This document shows, in pieces, positions 18,663 through 27,505 of a stretch of 64,000 nt of DNA (positions are counted from its first letter, which is position 1; each line of letters begins with the position of its first letter). The notes beneath the pieces are model-generated. The model was given only the letters and a program-made list of their open reading frames with translations, did no database searches and had not been told where the DNA came from. The DNA comes from Lewinellaceae bacterium (GTDB lineage Bacteria; Bacteroidota; Bacteroidia; Chitinophagales; Saprospiraceae). The stretch covers positions 1-64,000 of the forward strand of contig JACJXZ010000014.1 of NCBI GenBank assembly GCA_020636375.1, written 5' to 3'. Made by a program: the position numbers and the translations under genes.

Positions 18663-18782
18663 ATGAGAAAAAAAGCTATCTGGAACGGAACAATTCTTGC
18701 GGAAACCGACGATCTGGTCAATATGGTTTTGGACACAGAGCGCACTGAGTCCAACACAGAGATACGCAAAGTTTTCCGTTGA
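18663..18782 (+). pseudogene. Remnant of a DUF427 gene cut off by a repeat
   Basis: The frame starts MRKKAIWNGTILAETDDLV, which matches the N-terminus of DUF427 proteins (xAVWNGTxxAxSDDTV). After about 20 residues it runs into the inverted repeat at 18731-18831 and stops at 18782. Family members are normally about 90-120 residues with a YFP motif next, and I find no continuation downstream. It is therefore a 5' fragment. An intact paralog elsewhere cannot be excluded. Confidence 0.65.
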
Positions 18783-18831
18783 TAATCAAGCCTCTGTGTG
18801 GCTCTGTGTCTTCTCGGCGTACTCTGTGTCC
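18731..18831. repeat. Inverted repeat of the GACACAGAG type
   Basis: Left arm GGACACAGAGCGCACTGAGT and, on the other strand, right arm GGACACAGAGTACGCCGAGA; further words ACACAGAG recur within each arm. It interrupts the DUF427 reading frame. It is followed by AAAATGTCCAGCAGTATG, related to the hairpin at 9538. The rest of the gap to 18960 shows only CACCAATACAC-type words of class D. Confidence 0.65.
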
Positions 18832-18960
18832 AAAAAATGTCCAGCAGTATGTGCGGCAGGTACAAAAAGGAATCGCGCCTTCTCTGCGGGCCCTGCGGTT
18901 AAAACCCCAAAAACTCAGCTGTTTGATCAGTCCCAACCAATACACCAATACACACTTCCT

Positions 18961-20250
18961 ATGACAATCCAAACCAACATCACACAATCCCAGTCCATTC
19001 TGCGCCGCTACCGGGAAATCCGGGAGCAAAGCCTGAGCCTCTGCGCGCCTCTGGAAGTGGAAGACTTTGTCGCCCAGCCGGCGGCCTTTGTCAGCCCGCC
19101 GAAGTGGCACCTGGGGCACGTCACCTGGTTTTTTGAAAACTTCATCCTGGCCCGGTGCCTGGACGGCTATAAGCTGTTCAATGAGCGGTTGAACTATTGC
19201 TTCAACAGCTACTATCAGAGCCAGGGCCCGCGCATCCTGCGCAACAAGCGGGGCAACCTCACCCGCCCGCCATTGCGCGAGGTGCTGGCCTACCGCTCCT
19301 ACGTCGATGAACAGCTGGCGCGCCTGCTGGGCCAATACCACGACAGCGAAGTGCCGCAGCAACTGGCAGCCCTGATCGAGGTGGGACTGCAGCACGAGCA
19401 ACAGCACCAGGAACTGCTGGTCACGGATATCAAGTACATACTGGGGCACAACCCGTTGCACCCGGCCTACCGGGAAGCCGGGGGCCCGGAAAGCCGGAGG
19501 TCAAAGGAAAAAGAGCCGGCAGGGCCGGAATTTACCGGGATTCCGGAAGGCGTCTATGAGATCGGCTACCAGGGCGACGGCTTCTGCTGGGACAACGAGA
19601 AGAGCGCCCACAAAGCCTACCTGCATGAATACGCCATTGCCAACCGCCTGGTGACGAATGGCGAATACATCAAATTCATAGAAGCCGGCGGTTACGAAAA
19701 TTTCGAACCCTGGCTGGACGAAGGCTGGGCCTGGGCACAGCAACTGGAAGTGAAAGCCCCGCTGTACTGGTATGAACAGGACGGCCAGTGGTGGCATTAC
19801 ACCATGAGCGGCCTGCAGCCGGTGGACCCTCTTGAGCCGGTAACGCACATCAGCTACTACGAAGCGGACGCCTACGCCCGCTGGCGGGGCCTGCGCCTGC
19901 CCACCGAACAGGAATGGGAAGCCGCCTGCCGCCTCCGGCACCAGGACATCCCCGAAGATGCCAACTTCGTCGAGTCCGGCCGCTACCACCCCCGCCCGCA
20001 ACAGGGCAGCAGAGACTTCCAGATGCTGGGCGACACCTGGGAATGGACCGGCAGCGCTTACCTGCCCTATCCCAATTATCCCCGGTTCGAAGGCGACCTG
20101 GGAGAATACAATGGCAAATTTATGGTCAACCAGATGGTGCTGCGGGGCGGATCCTGCGCCACGCCGGCCTCGCACCTGCGTTTCACCTACCGCAATTTTT
20201 TCCACGCCGACGAACGCTGGCAGTTTACCGGCATCCGGCTGGCGAAGTAA
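18961..20250 (+). CDS. egtB: Ergothioneine synthase EgtB (non-heme iron sulfoxide synthase)
   Basis: 429 residues from the ATG at 18961; the upstream in-frame extension is repeat DNA. EgtB joins a thiol substrate to N-alpha-trimethylhistidine with oxygen to give the sulfoxide intermediate of ergothioneine. The N-terminal DinB-like domain has the iron-ligand histidines (WHLGHVTWFFENF, LQHEQQHQELL). The C-terminal domain is of the sulfatase-modifying/FGE type (GDTWEWTGSAY, VLRGGSCATP, RFTYRNFF, TGIRLAK). Unlike OvoA, it has no fused methyltransferase, and an EgtD-type gene follows. Whether the thiol is cysteine or gamma-glutamylcysteine cannot be told. No egtE-type lyase is seen in the window. 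Confidence 0.9.
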   Translation: MTIQTNITQSQSILRRYREIREQSLSLCAPLEVEDFVAQPAAFVSPPKWHLGHVTWFFENFILARCLDGYKLFNERLNYCFNSYYQSQGPRILRNKRGNLTRPPLREVLAYRSYVDEQLARLLGQYHDSEVPQQLAALIEVGLQHEQQHQELLVTDIKYILGHNPLHPAYREAGGPESRRSKEKEPAGPEFTGIPEGVYEIGYQGDGFCWDNEKSAHKAYLHEYAIANRLVTNGEYIKFIEAGGYENFEPWLDEGWAWAQQLEVKAPLYWYEQDGQWWHYTMSGLQPVDPLEPVTHISYYEADAYARWRGLRLPTEQEWEAACRLRHQDIPEDANFVESGRYHPRPQQGSRDFQMLGDTWEWTGSAYLPYPNYPRFEGDLGEYNGKFMVNQMVLRGGSCATPASHLRFTYRNFFHADERWQFTGIRLAK

Positions 20251-20300
20251 GGAAGGTGCATTGGTGCATTGGTGAGGGCACTCCGGAAACCCCGGAAAAG

Positions 20301-20420
20301 GAGTGAAGGAGTGACTTAGCGAATGAGTAAATAGAATTAACTATGTAATAAAGTTTGATTTTAAAAACAATACATATTTTATATTTATTCACTCATTCAG
20401 TCCCTCACTCATCCACTCAT
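20301..20420. repeat. Imperfect inverted repeat between egtB and egtD
   Basis: Left arm of GAGTGAAGGAGTGACTTA-type words and right arm of TTCACTCATTCAGTCCCTCA-type words flank an AT-rich centre. The right arm uses the same ATTCACTC octamer as the array at 41902-41982. It separates egtB and egtD by about 200 bases. Confidence 0.5.
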
Positions 20421-20449
20421 TTGGGGGACTTTCCGCAGCAGCCTCATAA

Positions 20450-21436
20450 ATGCAAGAATACATATCCAAAACTATGTCCACTACCCACCACCCCCAACCC
20501 CTCACCGCCTTCGCGCGGGACGTCCTCCAGGGCCTGAGCGGCACGCCCAGGAAGTTGTCCTCCCGTTATTTTTACGACGAGCAGGGCGACAAGCTATTCC
20601 AGCAGATCATGCGCATGCCGGAGTATTACCTCACGGATTGCGAGCTGGAGATATTTGAGCGCCGGAAGGAGGACATCCTTCGGGCTATCGGGCTGGAACA
20701 ATTCCAGCTGCTGGAACTGGGTGCCGGCGACGGGATGAAAACCAAGGTCCTCCTCCGCCACTTTCTGGAAAGCGGGGCGGATTTCCGGTACCAGCCCATC
20801 GACATATCTCCCAATGTGTTGATGGAACTGGAGGAGAGCCTCCGCGCCGAGCTGCCGGCACTTCAGGTGAAAAGCCTGCCGGGCGATTACTTTAAGGTGC
20901 TGCACGAGCTGCGTGGGGGAGGTGGCCAGCCCAAAGTGGTGCTCTTCCTGGGCGCCAACATCGGCAATTATACCCGGGAAGAGGCGGTGTCCTTCCTCCG
21001 GTCGGTAGCCGCCGAACTGAATCCTGGCGACCGGCTGCTCATCGGTTTCGACCTCAAGAAAGATCCCGCGGTGGTCCTCGACGCCTATAACGACCCGGCC
21101 GGCGTCACCGCCGCCTTCAACCTCAACCTGCTCCGCCGTTTGAACCGGGAGCTGGGCGCCAATTTCGAACTCCAGGGCTTCAAACACTGGGAAACCTATA
21201 ACCCCCTCTCCGGCGAAGCGAAGAGTTACCTGGTCAGCCGGAAGGATCAGCACGTTTTCATCAAAGCCCTCAACCGTTCTTTCCACTTCGAAGCCTGGGA
21301 AGCCATCGATGTGGAACTCTCCAAAAAGTACAGCATCTCTGAGCTGGAAAGCCTGGCGGAACAGTCGGGCTTCGCCGTACAGGAACATTTTTTTGACAGG
21401 AAGGGGTATTTTGTGGATAGCTTGTGGCGGAGGTGA
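20450..21436 (+). CDS. egtD: L-histidine N-alpha-methyltransferase EgtD
   Basis: 328 residues; a second possible start is the ATG at 20474 (MSTTHHPQ), and the sequence does not settle between them. EgtD trimethylates histidine using S-adenosylmethionine, the first step to ergothioneine. The methyltransferase-33 family is evident from SSRYFYDEQGDKLFQQI, MPEYYLTDCE, LELGAGDGMKT (SAM loop), FLGANIGNY, FDLKKDPAVVLDAYND and the late FFDRKGYFVDSLW. Length matches the family. Placement just after egtB supports the pathway assignment, although 200 bases of repeat lie between. Confidence 0.93.
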   Translation: MQEYISKTMSTTHHPQPLTAFARDVLQGLSGTPRKLSSRYFYDEQGDKLFQQIMRMPEYYLTDCELEIFERRKEDILRAIGLEQFQLLELGAGDGMKTKVLLRHFLESGADFRYQPIDISPNVLMELEESLRAELPALQVKSLPGDYFKVLHELRGGGGQPKVVLFLGANIGNYTREEAVSFLRSVAAELNPGDRLLIGFDLKKDPAVVLDAYNDPAGVTAAFNLNLLRRLNRELGANFELQGFKHWETYNPLSGEAKSYLVSRKDQHVFIKALNRSFHFEAWEAIDVELSKKYSISELESLAEQSGFAVQEHFFDRKGYFVDSLWRR

Positions 21437-21448
21437 GGGGTGGGAGGG

Positions 21449-21492
21449 TATATTGCTATATTGCCATATTGCTATATTGCCATATTGCTATA
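21449..21492. repeat. Octamer tandem repeat (ATATTGCY)
   Basis: Five perfect copies of ATATTGC followed by T or C, just 12 bases after the egtD stop codon. The same word occurs upstream of rpe (12321-12353). Confidence 0.75.
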
Positions 21493-21546
21493 GAAAGATG
21501 CAAGCCTTTCCAACTCGCGCTAACAATATAACCCTTCTCCATCCAA

Positions 21547-21921
21547 TCACGCCACCATCTCCGCAAAGTCTGAGCGGAAGGCAGAAATGTCGAACGTTTC
21601 GAATGCCTGTTTGGGGATGTCGCGGAGCGTAGACAGCAGGGCAGAAGCCATCAGCAGTAATGTTTCCCTTTCTCCGGCGTCGTGCAGTTCTCTATCCGGC
21701 AGGGGGATGGTCAGTTCCAGTAGCCGTTCTTCGGGGTGGTACTGGTAGCCGGCGGCGGCGTTTTCATCCACGCTGAAGAGAATGAATATTTCGTCCAGCC
21801 CGCTTCCATATTTGAAGAGGGGGAAATTCTGGTTCATCCATTCTTCGAGGTATTCCCCTTTCAGGTGCTTGGTCGTCCTGACGGTACTGACGATGCTGAT
21901 TTCGAAATTCCTGCCTTGCAT
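21547..21921 (-). CDS. Uncharacterised small protein, 124 aa
   Basis: I do not recognise the family. 124 residues, acidic, no signal peptide. Notable pieces are a strand-like N-terminus (GRNFEISIVSTVRTTKHLKG), EEWMNQNFPLFKYG and a helical C-terminus (LLLMASALLSTLRDIPKQAFETF). Composition and codon use match neighbours, and the ATG at 21921 is well placed, so I believe it is real. It is convergent with egtD. Function unknown. Confidence 0.6.
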   Translation of the reverse strand: MQGRNFEISIVSTVRTTKHLKGEYLEEWMNQNFPLFKYGSGLDEIFILFSVDENAAAGYQYHPEERLLELTIPLPDRELHDAGERETLLLMASALLSTLRDIPKQAFETFDISAFRSDFAEMVA

Positions 21922-21932
21922 AGTTTCTTGTG

Positions 21933-21997
21933 TTGCGGTTTATCCCCGGTGCGATATTTGGTGGCTTTGCTGCTGGTTGGGGGAGGATAAACCGCAA
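21933..21997. repeat. Inverted repeat with 13-bp perfect arms
   Basis: TTGCGGTTTATCC at 21933-21945 and its complement at 21985-21997. It sits just upstream of the 124-aa gene on the minus strand and within the divergent gap before the lipoprotein gene at 22199. The rest of that gap shows no gene. Confidence 0.55.
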
Positions 21998-22198
21998 CCC
22001 CCGTTCCGGGCCAGGCCTGTATCCGCAGCAAGATACCTCAGGCCGTGGACAGGGCTATCCAACAAAATTCAATGCTATAGCTGATTTTTGTCATTGCCCG
22101 AAACAGCCCACAAGCTGTATTTGAAGTTGCGCGCCATTTTGGTTGGCGCCTATCCTTAATGTAGATGATATTTTGGTTCACCCCAAAAATTGCAGCTT

Positions 22199-22819
22199 AT
22201 GAAACGATGGGGAAATGTTTTGGCTTTGGGCCTGCTGGTTTTAGCCTTTGGTTGTGAGAAGGACAGCCTGGGGGGCTTCGGCAATGAAGAGGCCGGCCTG
22301 CGTGCCGAAACCGGGTATGTCGGCCCGGGTGTTCCGGCGAAAAAAAAGATCCTGGCAGATTACGAGCTGGTCCGGGTGGATGAATGGCCGGGGGAAGCCG
22401 GGCAGGGTGGCTTCAGGCCTCCGGCCGGCGCCGTTCCGGTGCTGTATGAGATGAAGGGAGAGGCATCTCTGGTAGGCACCCTCGAGCCCGGCCTGAGTTA
22501 TGAGGCCCATTATTTGCCGCCGGATGCGGACCTCCGCAAGGAAATTGTGGACGTAGTGGTCTGGGGGCAGTTCAGGAGCGGCCAGGGGCGGGATTGCCTC
22601 CGGTATGTGGGGATATGCACGTACTATCCCGACGGGAGGAGGGCTTCCCGGTACGAATTCGTGAATGGCGGCGGCCAGTTTGAGGGGGCCTACGGCTGGA
22701 TTTCCGGCAACGGCCAGGCCTGGGACGGCGGGGACCGCATGCAGTTCGCTGCCGCAGGGATGGTTTATTTTCCGCCTTCGGATGACATCCGGCCCGGGGC
22801 CCCGAGGTCAGCGCATTAA
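22199..22819 (+). CDS. Putative lipoprotein, unknown function
   Basis: About 206 residues from the ATG at 22199; an in-frame TTG 9 bases upstream is less likely. The leader MKRWGNVLALGLLVLAFGC is a clear lipoprotein signal with Cys19. The mature part is Gly-, Pro- and aromatic-rich (YEMKGEASLVGTLEPG, YEAHYLPPDADLRKEI, YPDGRRASRYEFVNGGG) and probably beta-rich. No known domain recognised. Its 3' end overlaps the convergent gene at 22808 by 12 bases. Confidence 0.7.
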   Translation: MKRWGNVLALGLLVLAFGCEKDSLGGFGNEEAGLRAETGYVGPGVPAKKKILADYELVRVDEWPGEAGQGGFRPPAGAVPVLYEMKGEASLVGTLEPGLSYEAHYLPPDADLRKEIVDVVVWGQFRSGQGRDCLRYVGICTYYPDGRRASRYEFVNGGGQFEGAYGWISGNGQAWDGGDRMQFAAAGMVYFPPSDDIRPGAPRSAH

Positions 22820-24220
22820 CAGCTTCACCTGCTCCAGGAACCAAAGCCGTTCGGTGAGCACCTCCTCCTGCCGGATCGCCTCCAGCAGTTGGGCGATTTC
22901 CGTTTGGTCGTAAGGGTTGGCCGCCGCCATTTTTTTTGCGTAGCGCGTGATGTTGAGGTAGTTGGCGCGGTGGTAGCCGATCACCTTTTTGCGGCGGATG
23001 TAATTGGCCATGGCGTCGAGGTGAGCGGCCAGCAGGCCCGCCTCGCCCGATTCGTAGTAAATCTTCAGCTGCAAGGTCTTGGTGGCCAGGTTGAGGAGGG
23101 GGTCCCGGTAATTGGCCTTTTGCAATAAAGACAATGCTTCGCCAAAGCGCTTCCTCGCGTATTCCAGGCGGGCGAGGCAGAAGCTGAAGGAACTTTCCCG
23201 GTAGGGCCGTTCCAGGGCGTCCCGGAATTGGTGGATGAACTGTTCCACCCACTCCTGTTCGCCGGCCTGCAGGCCGGTAGCGGCGATGTTGTGATAGGTA
23301 AACCGGGAAAGCACTCCGTTTTCCAGCAGCGAACCTGTTTCCAGCCCCTTTTGGTAAAGCATGTACAGCTCCCGGTAAAAGCTTTGCCGCCCGTCGTTGA
23401 CCTGCCGGACGCAGTAGTTGATGGCCAGCAGGTAGAGGTCGCGCAACTCCACTGCCGATACGCAATCCCCGTCTTCGAACAGCCGGCTTTGGAATGCCCG
23501 GAAACCTTCTTCCGACTCGGGATGCAACAGCATCCGGTAACAATAGTAATACAGCCCGATGGCCGGTTCGCCCGTCAGCTCCCGGCTTTCGGCGAAACGC
23601 AGCAGGGCCGGCATGGGGCCGGGGTCGAAATCCGGATGGTAGACCGTACTGTGGGCCAGTAGCAGGCAGCTTTGCCGCAGCCGCCGGATGAGGTAGGCGC
23701 GGTCCGTCACATCGGCCATCTCCTGCAGGTGGGTGGCTTCTGTGGGGTCGTTGGTGCTCTGCAGGTGGTGCGCTTCTTCCTGCAGTTGCAGGCGGTGGGT
23801 GTAATAGGCGGCATTGCGCGCGCTGTCGTCATCCAGGTGTTGCTGCGCCTGGCCGAGCGCCCGCTGAAAATGCCCCCAGAGCTTGCGGTGCCGAAAGGCC
23901 CGCGCCAAATGGTAGTGATGCAGCCGCTTGTCTTTGGCAAGCTCCGAATAGGCCAGGAATTGTTCCAGTTGCTTGTACAGCCGGCTCATCAGCAGCCGCA
24001 TCTTCTGGCCCTGGAAGCGCTCCCCGGGATAAGCGGCGGCAAACCCCTTTTCCTTTTCGGGGGCAAGGCCAAGGGCCCAGCGGCATTCCGCCAGGTAGGC
24101 CCAGAGCCGCAACACGGCCTCGTCCTGGTTGAAAAAGGGAGAACGCAGCCACTTTTCAAACTGTTGCGCGTCGCGCCGGCCCAACTGGCGGGCCGCCTGG
24201 TATAAAAGGCTCTTTTCCAT
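22808..24220 (-). CDS. Uncharacterised protein, member 2 of a window-internal paralogous family
   Basis: 470 residues, cytosolic by appearance, helical and rich in Leu, Arg, Tyr and Gln. Paralog of the protein at 13449-14906: SPFFNQDE near residue 30, MRLLMSRLYKQLEQFL against NVMSYLKKLYHDFL, then FEDGDCVSAVELRDLYLLAINYC and LYMLYQKGLETGSLLENG. The pairing runs along the whole length, so this is a full-length duplication, not a shared motif. It may be a TPR-like scaffold (inferred). Function unknown. Convergent overlap of 12 bases with the lipoprotein gene. Confidence 0.8.
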   Translation of the reverse strand: MEKSLLYQAARQLGRRDAQQFEKWLRSPFFNQDEAVLRLWAYLAECRWALGLAPEKEKGFAAAYPGERFQGQKMRLLMSRLYKQLEQFLAYSELAKDKRLHHYHLARAFRHRKLWGHFQRALGQAQQHLDDDSARNAAYYTHRLQLQEEAHHLQSTNDPTEATHLQEMADVTDRAYLIRRLRQSCLLLAHSTVYHPDFDPGPMPALLRFAESRELTGEPAIGLYYYCYRMLLHPESEEGFRAFQSRLFEDGDCVSAVELRDLYLLAINYCVRQVNDGRQSFYRELYMLYQKGLETGSLLENGVLSRFTYHNIAATGLQAGEQEWVEQFIHQFRDALERPYRESSFSFCLARLEYARKRFGEALSLLQKANYRDPLLNLATKTLQLKIYYESGEAGLLAAHLDAMANYIRRKKVIGYHRANYLNITRYAKKMAAANPYDQTEIAQLLEAIRQEEVLTERLWFLEQVKLLMR

Positions 24221-24264
24221 AGTGGTCGCTTATCAGGGCGTATATTGAGGCGGCCTCATTTCTC

Positions 24265-24360
24265 GCCACGAAAATTTATCCGGCTCAAAGAGACGGACAC
24301 AAAAACACGAAAGCCGCACCAATAATTTTGTGGGATTTTGTGATTTCGTGTTTTCGCGGC
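24265..24360. repeat. Class A intergenic inverted repeat
   Basis: Left arm CGCCACGAAAATTTATCCGG... with GACGGACACAAAAACACGAA, right arm ending TTTCGTGTTTTCGCGGC. The word AAATTTATCCGGCT plus GACGGAC is shared with the right arm of the composite element at 27506-27883. The rest of the 310-base gap 24221-24530 is AT-rich and presumably carries the promoter of the next gene. Confidence 0.65.
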
Positions 24361-24530
24361 AAAAAGCATCAAGCCCAACTAAAAGGTATCATTTTTTAAT
24401 ATAAAATATTAACTTGACTTAAAAGTCCCATAAATATTGGTTTTTACAAAAAATAGCTTCTACAATTTGATTTTTTTGATTTTGCACGAACGAAGAACAG
24501 TTGCCATTTTTACGACAAACGAAGACCATT

Positions 24531-27350
24531 ATGCGGCAACTCTACTTCATCCTCCTGACTATCGTGCTTTCCCTGGCCGGCGCGCCCTTGCCAGCCCAGG
24601 GCTGCCTCAATGACACCATCCCCCCCGACCCGCTGGCCGAAAACGGCATCGTCCGCAGCTTGCTGCCGGGCGAGGCGGCCACCATCCGGGCCGACGAGTT
24701 TGATTCGGGAAGCAGCGACAATTGTTCCGACACCCTGGTATACCGGATCGAGCTGGTGTCCAATGGCGGCGGGACGGCCCCGTCCGACCGCATCGTCGTT
24801 GACGAGAGTTTTCCGGGCACCAACCTCATCCGTTTCTGGGTGCGCGACGAAGCGGGCAACTGGAACTACTGCATGACCTACCTGCTGCTGTTCTCCTGCG
24901 AAGGCGGCACGACTGCTGAATTCGACGGCTTGCGGGAGATAGAAGTGAGCCTCAGCTCCTCAACGGGCACGGTGGCCGTTTCTCCCTTTAATTTCCTGCT
25001 GAGCGTTCCGCCCGGATGCGGCCCCTACGGCGACCTGTTCATCGCCAAGGGAAGCTATGCTTACGACGAGATCGGCCTGCTGACGCCCAATACGAGCATT
25101 ACTTACGGCCCCGGCGAGGTAGGCGTGCAACAGGTGACCATCTGGGGCTTCGGCGGCACCAGCCTGTACAACTTCCAGGCCTATGTGACGGTACTGGATG
25201 AGAACGGCCAGGGCGGCGGCTGTACGCCGGATGCGGTGCCACCGTTGATGGGCAAAGGGTTTACCGGGCACGCCGTGCGGGTCAACCCGGTGGCCGGGCA
25301 GGTTGTCGTCCGGGCACAGGATTTGGTCAATTTTGCCATGGACAACTGTTCGCCTGCCGACAGCCTGCAGTACCGGGCCGTCTGGCTTCAGTACGCTACC
25401 GGGCAGGTTCCGCCATTCGATACGCTCGTCATCCCGGCCACGCCCACTACCGATGCCATCACGCAGCCCGTCGAGCTGTGGGTGGGCGACCAGGCCGGCA
25501 ACTGGAACTCCTATGAAACATACGTGCTCATCCAGAATGATTTCGAGGAGGAGGCGTTTCTCTCCTTTGGCGGGCAGGCTTACTTCGACCTGGATGCCAA
25601 CTGCCTGGAAAGCGGAACCGACCCGCCGCTGGCAGGGCTGCCCGTCGAAGCCCGGCTCTTCCGCAACGGGCAACCCGTCGGCACAGGCGCTCCATTCCTG
25701 GCTTCCACCAATACGGCGGGCGCTTATCATTTTGCGCTCACCTTTGTGGGCGACACCCTGACGGCTGTCAACGGACAGCCCATTATCGTGGAAGACACGA
25801 GCGGGCTGGAGCTGCAGGTCAGCGCCGGCTTTCCCATCAACAGCGGCTGCCCGGCAAGCTACACCGTCGCCGTCAATGCGCACCAGCCGGCCGGACTGGG
25901 CGGGCTGGACCTGGCCGTCCAGCTCCAGCCCGGCTGCCCCTCGCTTTTTGTCGACATTGGCGCGCCCTTCCTGCGGCGCTGCATTGGCGAAAGCATTTAT
26001 CATGTCAACTACGCGAACTACGGGGCCGAGCCGGCGCCAGATGCTTTTGTAGAAGTGGCTTTTGACGATTTCCTCACGGTGCTGGGCGCTTCCATTCCCT
26101 GGACGGCAGTGGCCGGCAATACCTACACCTTTCCGGTAGGCGACATTCCTCCCGGCGGGCAGGGGGCCTTCAGCGTCACCGTCAACGTCAGCTGCGACGC
26201 CCTGCCGGGCCAAACCCATTGCACCGAGGCCCATATTTTTCCCGATACCTTGTGTGGCACGCCGCCCTACGACGGCGCCAGCATCCGCGTGGAAGGGCGG
26301 TGCGAAGAGGCGGAAGGCGAGGTGGCCTTTAAGATCGAAAATATCGGGCAGGGAGATATGCCCGGGCCGGGCGAGTACATCGTGGTGGAAGACGTGATCA
26401 TGCTGAACAGCAACACCTTTCAGCTGGCTGCCGGCGATTCCACGGTGGTCCGCCTGCCCGCTAACGGTTCCACCTACCGCATGGAGGCCATGCAGGTTCC
26501 GGGCCATCCGGGCTTCAGCATGCCCAGCGCGGCGGTGGAGGGGTGCGGCGAAAATGCCGGCGGCGGGGTCAGCCTCGGCTTTGTCGCCATTTACCCGCAG
26601 GACGATTTCAATCCCTTCGTGTCTATCGATTGCCAGGACAACGTCGGCTCTTTCGACCCCAACGACAAACAAGGTTACCCGCTGGGGGTAGGGGAGGAGC
26701 GCCACATCCGGGCCAATACCAATATCGACTACCGCATCCGCTTTCAGAACACGGGGACAGATACGGCCTTTACGGTTGTCATCCGGGACACTTTGTCCTC
26801 CGTTCTTGACGCCGAAACGGTGCTACCCGGTGCCGCCAGCCATCCCTACACCTTCCGGATGCTGGACGGCCGCATCCTCGAATTCCGGTTTGAGGACATA
26901 CTCCTGCCCGACAGCACCACCAATCTGGAGGCGTCCCAGGGTTTTGTCCAGTTCACGGTAATGCAGCAGCCGGACAACCCTGCCGGCACCATCATCGAAA
27001 ATGCCGCCGCCATCTATTTCGACCTCAACGAGCCGGTGATCACCAATACCACTTTCCACCAGATCGGCGAGGTGGTGACGATCATCAACCCGGCGACTGC
27101 AATGCCGCCGGAAGCGCCGGCCCGCGCCTATCCCAACCCCGCTGCCGGGCTGGTGGCCTTTGAGTTGCCGGCCCCGGCGGAGGGCATCCTCCGGATATAC
27201 GGGCGGGAGGGCCGGCTCGTCCGGGAAACGGCCTTCGCCGGCCGGAAAATAATGCTGAGCCTGGAAGGGGTTGCGCCCGGTTTGTATTATTTCAGGTTCA
27301 GCTGCCGGGAGGGGCCCGGGTACAGCGGTACCCTCGTCCTTTCCAAATGA
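24531..27350 (+). CDS. Large T9SS surface protein with DUF11-like repeats
   Basis: 939 residues from the ATG at 24531 (an upstream TTG is unlikely), with signal peptide MRQLYFILLTIVLSLAGAPLPAQ. Two related N-terminal modules share a DNCS motif and a RDEAGNWN/GDQAGNWN ending (about 20-150 and 240-335). An SdrD-B-like segment follows (SFGGQAYFDLDANCLESG). Later comes the Bacteroidota surface repeat starting DPNDKQGYP, with YRIRFQNTGTDTAF and ENAAAIYFDLNEPV. It ends in a type A T9SS sorting domain (AYPNPAAGL ... PGLYYFRF). Probably a cell-surface or released adhesin-like protein; binding partner unknown. Confidence 0.87.
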   Translation: MRQLYFILLTIVLSLAGAPLPAQGCLNDTIPPDPLAENGIVRSLLPGEAATIRADEFDSGSSDNCSDTLVYRIELVSNGGGTAPSDRIVVDESFPGTNLIRFWVRDEAGNWNYCMTYLLLFSCEGGTTAEFDGLREIEVSLSSSTGTVAVSPFNFLLSVPPGCGPYGDLFIAKGSYAYDEIGLLTPNTSITYGPGEVGVQQVTIWGFGGTSLYNFQAYVTVLDENGQGGGCTPDAVPPLMGKGFTGHAVRVNPVAGQVVVRAQDLVNFAMDNCSPADSLQYRAVWLQYATGQVPPFDTLVIPATPTTDAITQPVELWVGDQAGNWNSYETYVLIQNDFEEEAFLSFGGQAYFDLDANCLESGTDPPLAGLPVEARLFRNGQPVGTGAPFLASTNTAGAYHFALTFVGDTLTAVNGQPIIVEDTSGLELQVSAGFPINSGCPASYTVAVNAHQPAGLGGLDLAVQLQPGCPSLFVDIGAPFLRRCIGESIYHVNYANYGAEPAPDAFVEVAFDDFLTVLGASIPWTAVAGNTYTFPVGDIPPGGQGAFSVTVNVSCDALPGQTHCTEAHIFPDTLCGTPPYDGASIRVEGRCEEAEGEVAFKIENIGQGDMPGPGEYIVVEDVIMLNSNTFQLAAGDSTVVRLPANGSTYRMEAMQVPGHPGFSMPSAAVEGCGENAGGGVSLGFVAIYPQDDFNPFVSIDCQDNVGSFDPNDKQGYPLGVGEERHIRANTNIDYRIRFQNTGTDTAFTVVIRDTLSSVLDAETVLPGAASHPYTFRMLDGRILEFRFEDILLPDSTTNLEASQGFVQFTVMQQPDNPAGTIIENAAAIYFDLNEPVITNTTFHQIGEVVTIINPATAMPPEAPARAYPNPAAGLVAFELPAPAEGILRIYGREGRLVRETAFAGRKIMLSLEGVAPGLYYFRFSCREGPGYSGTLVLSK

Positions 27351-27356
27351 CTGGAG

Positions 27357-27382
27357 GCCCCGCTGCGGCGGGGCTTTTTTTT
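27357..27382 (+). terminator. Rho-independent terminator of the large T9SS gene
   Basis: GCCCCGC/GCGGGGC stem with a 4-nt loop followed by eight T, beginning 7 bases after the stop codon at 27350. Confidence 0.85.
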
Positions 27383-27505
27383 GGGGGACGGGCCATCCTT
27401 CTGTTTATTTGGACGAGCTTTTGGGCGCCAGAAATGATAAAACTAATATATATGCATGATAGGTTCTGGATTCGCTTTAAAAATAAGGAAAAGGAGCTTT
27501 GGTTA

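Noticed and set aside
18697..18960. N-terminal extension of EgtB
   Set aside because: This sequence is the GACACAGAG inverted repeat and class D words; EgtB-type homology begins at 18961.
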